Below the pieces are notes generated by a model. The model saw only the letters and a list, made by a program, of their open reading frames with translations, was not told the DNA's origin and made no database searches. 17,195 nt of DNA. Origin: Deltaproteobacteria bacterium (lineage in GTDB: Bacteria; Desulfobacterota; Desulfobacteria; Desulfobacterales; Desulfosalsimonadaceae). Positions 13,542-17,195 of this stretch are shown here, piece after piece (within the stretch, counting starts at the first letter, position 1; the number at the start of each line of letters is the position of its first letter). Both the position numbers and the translations under genes were made by a program. The stretch is taken from contig JAJRPH010000060.1 in the NCBI GenBank assembly GCA_024280875.1, forward strand, positions 1 through 17,195, in the 5' to 3' direction.

Positions 13542-14582
13542 ATGGTAGTCAAAAAATTTCCAAACCGATTTTTTCTTTTTTCCTTCTTTATTATTGTCTG
13601 CATGTTTTTTTTAACTTTTAATGCCGCAGCCAGCATTGAAGATCATATCACCCGCACTGAATCAGGTTTTTACTACACCATCCAAAAAGGTGATACGCTA
13701 TGGGATCTTTCAGAAAAATTTTCTGATTCTCCGTGGGCATGGCCGGAAATGTGGCAATATAATCCGCATATTAAAAATCCGCACCTCATCTATCCCGGAC
13801 AAAAAATTCTTATTTATAAAAAAGAATGGGAAGGAGAGGAAAAACAGCCGGTACCGGTTATGGACACACCGCCGAAAAAAGTTCAAACCTACCAGTCCTT
13901 TGCCAACATAAACCGTATCGGATTTATCCGGGAAAAAGCGGTTGCTCACCTTGGCACCATTTTCAAGGTCCAGGGTGATGCTGTTTTGATTGATAATGCC
14001 TCGCTTGTTTATATTTATCCGGAACCCGGCGCTCCCCCGTTGTCGGTCGGCAGTAAATACACCACGTTCAGAACAATTGATCCAGTCAGTGGCCCTGAAA
14101 CAGACAAAGATTATGGCGTACAGCATTTTCTGACCGGTGTTGTTGAAATTACGGCTGTCGAACCTGAATTTGCCATGGGAAAAGTGATCTATTCTTTTCG
14201 TGATATCCTGATCAATGATCATCTCATGCCGTATGAACAAACATCCGTTAATATTCCCATCAAGGAAAGCAAACAGGGGGTGGTCGGACAAATCATCAAA
14301 CCGGAAGAAGATGAAAATATGATCGGTCAGTATTCCATTGTTTTTATAGATAAAGGCGAAATTGACGGGATCGAACCCGGTCAATCTTATTCCATCTTCT
14401 TACATGAAACCGCGCGCCCCAATCCGGAGAAGCTCACTAAGGTGTATCTGACTCCTTTCCATATTGGCGAATTAATCGTACTTCATACTGAAAAAACCAC
14501 TTCTACGGCATTAATCACTAAATCAGCACAGCAGATTGAGCCAGGAAATCTCGTTCGAACCCTGAAAATCGACAAGCCCTGA
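13542..14582 (+). CDS. Secreted LysM-domain protein
   Basis: This 346-residue protein has a signal peptide of about 30 residues (basic MVVKKFPNR, then a long hydrophobic core ending in NAAAS), so it is exported to the periplasm or cell surface. One LysM domain lies at about 44-92, with YYTIQKGDTLWDLSEKF at its start and NPHLIYPGQKILIY at its end; LysM binds peptidoglycan or related glycans. The remaining 250 residues are beta-rich, with no catalytic motif I recognise. Similar LysM proteins with a W-P-x-x-W-x-x-N-P insertion are common in Desulfobacterota and usually lack a known role. An AGGGG site six bases before the ATG supports the start. It converges on the GspE-like gene across a terminator. 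Confidence 0.88.
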   Translation: MVVKKFPNRFFLFSFFIIVCMFFLTFNAAASIEDHITRTESGFYYTIQKGDTLWDLSEKFSDSPWAWPEMWQYNPHIKNPHLIYPGQKILIYKKEWEGEEKQPVPVMDTPPKKVQTYQSFANINRIGFIREKAVAHLGTIFKVQGDAVLIDNASLVYIYPEPGAPPLSVGSKYTTFRTIDPVSGPETDKDYGVQHFLTGVVEITAVEPEFAMGKVIYSFRDILINDHLMPYEQTSVNIPIKESKQGVVGQIIKPEEDENMIGQYSIVFIDKGEIDGIEPGQSYSIFLHETARPNPEKLTKVYLTPFHIGELIVLHTEKTTSTALITKSAQQIEPGNLVRTLKIDKP

Positions 14583-14628
14583 GATCTCAATTCCATAGAT
14601 ACAGTTTTTTACAAATACCAAAATTTAT

Positions 14629-14663
14629 CCGGGAGGGCATAAAGCCCTCCCGGTGTTGCTTTT
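14629..14663. terminator. Intrinsic terminator after the LysM gene, possibly bidirectional
   Basis: A perfect 10-bp GC-rich stem (CCGGGAGGGC at 14629-14638, GCCCTCCCGG at 14644-14653) has a 5-base loop and a downstream TGTTGCTTTT. It is strongest for the plus-strand LysM gene. On the minus strand it is followed by ATAAATTTT and could also stop the GspE-like transcript. Confidence 0.9.
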
Positions 14664-14670
14664 ATTCTTC

Positions 14671-14705
14671 ATTCGATGTTCAACGTTCGACGTTCGACGT
14701 TCATC
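14671..14705. repeat. Array of five 7-bp repeats (consensus GTTCGAC)
   Basis: Units are ATTCGAT, GTTCAAC, GTTCGAC, GTTCGAC and GTTCATC, end to end. Each unit is close to its own reverse complement (TTCGA centre), so the array can pair with itself. It sits in the short gap between converging genes, next to the terminator, and codes for nothing. Confidence 0.85.
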
Positions 14706-14745
14706 TTTTTTTAACCCCTCCCCCTCCATGATTTTTTATTCATCA

Positions 14746-16581
14746 TTAATCATTTTCCCATGTCACCCGCATCACTTCTTCATAAGTGGTGATTCCTTCC
14801 AGCAACTTTTTAATTGCATTTTCCCTTAAGGTTACAAGGTTCTCCTTAATCGCCGCTTCTCTTAATGATGCAAGGTCCGTATTCTGAGTGGTCAAAAATC
14901 GAAGTGCCTTAGAATACGGCAAAGCTTCATAAATTGCTGTTCTGCCGAAATATCCGGTACCACGGCATTTGGTGCATCCTTTTCCACGATACAATTTAAC
15001 CTGACCTTCTTTTTTGATTTCCAAACCCGAATTCCGCAACTGGGAAGCTTCAATCATGAAAGATTCAACGCACCGGGGACAGATCTGCCGGACCAGACGC
15101 TGAGAAATAATCCCGGTCAGGGTAGCTTGGACCAGAAAATACGGGATACCGATATCTAAAAGCCTTACAATGGAAGATGGCGCGTCATTGGTATGCAGGG
15201 TGGACAATACCAGATGCCCGGTCAGGGCCGCCTGAACTGCATTTTGGGCGGTTTCAAGATCCCTGAGTTCGCCAACCATTATAATATCCGGATCCTGACG
15301 CAAAATATTTCGCATAATTGTGGCAAACGTGATATCTACAGCAGGCTGAACAGCGATCTGGTTGAATTCTTCATGAACCATCTCAATGGGGTCTTCAATG
15401 GTGGTCGTATTAATTTCCGGCGTGGACAACCGCCGTAAAGTGGAATACAGAGTCGTGGATTTACCGCTTCCCGTGGGACCGCAAACAAGCACCAACCCAT
15501 TGGGACGGTTAACCATATCATTATAACGCTTCAAATCATGGGACGTAAATCCAAGCTGATCAAGGCCCTGAAACAGGATATCCGGGTCCATTATCCGCAT
15601 GACCACTTTTTCACCAAACGCCACCGGTACGGTGGAGACACGGATTTCCACTTCCACATCCCCTTTGGCGATTTTGATCCGCCCGTCCTGGGGTCGTCTT
15701 TTTTCAGCCATGTCCAGACGGGACATATTTTTGATACGACTGACCATGGGTGTATGAACTTTTTTAGGAAGCCGGTAGACAGTATGCAACACCCCGTCAA
15801 TGCGCATTCTGATCAGGGAAATATCCCGTTTGGGCTCAATATGGATATCACTGGCCCGTTGATCAAACGCATAATTAAACAAATGATTGACCGCGTTAAC
15901 AATATGATGGTCATTGGCCGGCAGTTCATCCGAGGATTTTAAACGGACATATTGTTCCAGATTTCCCAGATCAACAACAGACGAACTGTCAAACTGACTT
16001 TCCGCTTCCGCGATCGATCGCTTGAACCCAAAAAATTCATCGATTAAGCGGATAATATCGGATTTAGACGTCACGACTATTTTTACGGGCATAAGGCTGA
16101 CCCGGCCGATATCTTCAAAAACTTCCGTATTAAATGGATTGGACGTGGCCGCCACCAGACACCCGTTTTCCACGTCAATGGGCAGAACCAGATGTTTCAT
16201 GGCAAAACTTCGGGGAATGGTAGTGGTGACCAGATTCAAGTCAAGCTTTAGCGGATCAATCTTAAGGTAAGGCTTATCCCATGTTTTGGATAGAACCTTA
16301 AAAATTATATCTTCATCCAGTTCCAGATCCGGCCTGTCAGCTCTGTTGAATTTAAAGGAAACAATGATATCCACAATGGTTGTGGGATTGATGATCCGAA
16401 CCCCTGTGGTCACCTTTCTACTTCGTTGGTCCTTTTGTTTTTCAATACTCTCCCGGACTTTTTCTTTTTTTTCAAAGATTTCAAGAGCATGTTCTTTGGA
16501 AATAATCCCGCTCTGCACAAGTGCCATGCAGATATATTTATCTGAAAATTTATTATCATTTGTTTTAATGGATATATTCAT
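14746..16581 (-). CDS. GspE/PilB-type secretion or pilus ATPase
   Basis: This 611-residue hexameric ATPase of the type II secretion/type IV pilus family has the usual length. The N-terminal MshEN/T2SSE_N-like region (about 15-190) includes a basic, charged helix (37-60) and the segment IPRSFAMKHLVLPI. The core has RASDIHIEP (242-250), the Walker A GPTGSGKST (368-376), the Asp box TTTIEDPIEM, the Walker B/Glu box DPDIIMVGELRD (430-441) and the His box LVLSTLHTND. The zinc-binding Cys4 is C501/C504 and C536/C539. It powers assembly of a pilus or pseudopilus at the inner membrane; sequence alone does not separate GspE from PilB. No other secretion genes are nearby. No clear Shine-Dalgarno is seen before the ATG at 16581. 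Confidence 0.94.
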   Translation of the reverse strand: MNISIKTNDNKFSDKYICMALVQSGIISKEHALEIFEKKEKVRESIEKQKDQRSRKVTTGVRIINPTTIVDIIVSFKFNRADRPDLELDEDIIFKVLSKTWDKPYLKIDPLKLDLNLVTTTIPRSFAMKHLVLPIDVENGCLVAATSNPFNTEVFEDIGRVSLMPVKIVVTSKSDIIRLIDEFFGFKRSIAEAESQFDSSSVVDLGNLEQYVRLKSSDELPANDHHIVNAVNHLFNYAFDQRASDIHIEPKRDISLIRMRIDGVLHTVYRLPKKVHTPMVSRIKNMSRLDMAEKRRPQDGRIKIAKGDVEVEIRVSTVPVAFGEKVVMRIMDPDILFQGLDQLGFTSHDLKRYNDMVNRPNGLVLVCGPTGSGKSTTLYSTLRRLSTPEINTTTIEDPIEMVHEEFNQIAVQPAVDITFATIMRNILRQDPDIIMVGELRDLETAQNAVQAALTGHLVLSTLHTNDAPSSIVRLLDIGIPYFLVQATLTGIISQRLVRQICPRCVESFMIEASQLRNSGLEIKKEGQVKLYRGKGCTKCRGTGYFGRTAIYEALPYSKALRFLTTQNTDLASLREAAIKENLVTLRENAIKKLLEGITTYEEVMRVTWEND

Positions 16582-16712
16582 CGATACTTTATATTCATTT
16601 ATGTGTTAGTTGCTTTTCAATTATATATGTCAACTTGAGACAAAATATATTAAAACGCTCTCATCAATTTCGCAAATAATATTTCAACTAATCAGATCAG
16701 ATTATTGATGAA

Positions 16713-16752
16713 CAAAAAAACGGATACCTGAAATAAAATTTCAGATATCCGT
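16713..16752 (-). terminator. Intrinsic terminator after the coiled-coil protein gene
   Basis: A 14-bp stem (16720-16733 with 16739-16752, one G-U wobble) and a 5-base loop are followed on the minus strand by seven T residues (16713-16719). It lies 32 bp past the stop of the minus-strand gene at 16785 and separates it from the GspE-like gene. Confidence 0.87.
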
Positions 16753-16784
16753 CGGCGTTAATATTGCTTTTATTGAGTCAGGTG

Positions 16785-17195
16785 TTACTTGGCGCTTAGT
16801 GTGGAGTTAAATCTCGACACCTTTTCTTCAAACTCCTTACGTTTTTCTTCATATTGCCTGATTTTGACGTTTAAGGCTTCAACCCGCTCCACATAGGGCC
16901 CTCGATCGATCGAGCGGGCGCCCTCTTCGGGGATATCCAGGTTATTGATTGCCTCGCGTTCCTTCTGCAATTCATTGAACATTTCAGTCAATTCAGCCTG
17001 CATTGTATCCAGATCTTCTGCTTTGATTCGAATTTGATCATCCCATATTTTAGAAGAAGTCGACTCCATGGATTCAGCGAGTCGATCCGTATCCGAAATG
17101 CCATCAGGTTCTTTATCGCTTGCCCTTACAGTCTGGTTCTCAATGGATTCATAGGTTTTCATTTCCGCTTGGGATGCTTCGGGAATTTCATATAA
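16785..17195 (-). CDS. Hypothetical coiled-coil protein (partial at 5' end)
   Basis: The minus-strand frame is open to the window edge, so the true start may lie outside. The first ATG seen (17160-17162) has no convincing Shine-Dalgarno and is preceded in frame by 11 more codons. The 136 visible residues are hydrophilic and acidic, with no signal peptide or membrane helix. Two long helical coiled-coil segments are evident: one around AEDLDTMQAELTEMFNELQ and one near the C-terminus around VERVEALNVKIRQYEEKRK. They are joined by a short, probably flexible link (NLDIPEEGARSIDRGPY). I do not recognise the family. A strong terminator follows, so it is the last gene of its transcript and is not co-transcribed with the GspE-like gene. 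Confidence 0.7.
   Translation of the reverse strand, partial: LYEIPEASQAEMKTYESIENQTVRASDKEPDGISDTDRLAESMESTSSKIWDDQIRIKAEDLDTMQAELTEMFNELQKEREAINNLDIPEEGARSIDRGPYVERVEALNVKIRQYEEKRKEFEEKVSRFNSTLSAK

Noticed and set aside
13406..13621. A plus-strand reading frame overlapping the start of the LysM gene
   Set aside because: It begins before the proposed promoter, lacks a ribosome binding site and overlaps the signal peptide region of the LysM gene in another frame.

Overview
The window looks like chromosome of an anaerobic, Gram-negative bacterium, most likely a lipid-storing member of the Desulfobacterota (former Deltaproteobacteria). That placement is an inference from gene content (TolC-type outer-membrane protein, DUF362 protein, GspE/PilB ATPase, LysM protein, wax-ester synthase) and a moderately AT-rich composition; there is no rRNA or other marker gene here to prove it.

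Layout. (1) Positions 1-931 hold the end of a TolC-family efflux gene followed directly by a TetR regulator. (2) Positions 944-3621, minus strand, are a compact three-gene operon: TPR protein, M23/LytM-like metallopeptidase without a signal peptide, and an alpha/beta hydrolase. (3) A small two-helix membrane protein lies at 3772-4014. (4) Positions 4158-12847 are the core of interest, an apparent neutral-lipid storage locus. It contains a PhaR/phasin hybrid protein (4158-4712, minus), a wax ester synthase/diacylglycerol acyltransferase (4938-6629, plus), two ArsA/Get3-like ATPases (6730-7884 and 7910-8965, minus), a second PhaR/phasin hybrid with a lysine-rich tail (8993-9649, minus), a phasin-like repeat protein (9823-10374, minus), a patatin lipase (10613-11509, plus) and a DUF362 protein (11543-12847, plus). 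(5) Positions 12828-13379 are a decayed M48 metalloprotease gene. (6) Positions 13542-14582 encode a secreted LysM protein, 14746-16581 a GspE/PilB-type ATPase, and 16785 to the window end a coiled-coil protein running off the edge.

How the parts may work together. The acyltransferase would make wax esters and/or triacylglycerol. The three granule-type proteins share one heptad coiled-coil at their C-termini and would coat or organise the lipid bodies, and the patatin would turn lipid over. The ArsA/Get3-like pair sits in one operon with the second PhaR-like gene and could handle hydrophobic client proteins. No PHA synthase or other PHA biosynthesis gene is visible, so PHA-type granule proteins here appear to be paired with wax ester/TAG storage. 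Two minus-strand promoters, one for the first PhaR-like gene and one for the phasin-like gene, carry the same 17-bp palindrome in the same place between the -35 and -10 boxes. This suggests one repressor controls both, much as PhaR is known to control phasin genes and itself. No tRNA, rRNA, CRISPR array or insertion sequence was seen.
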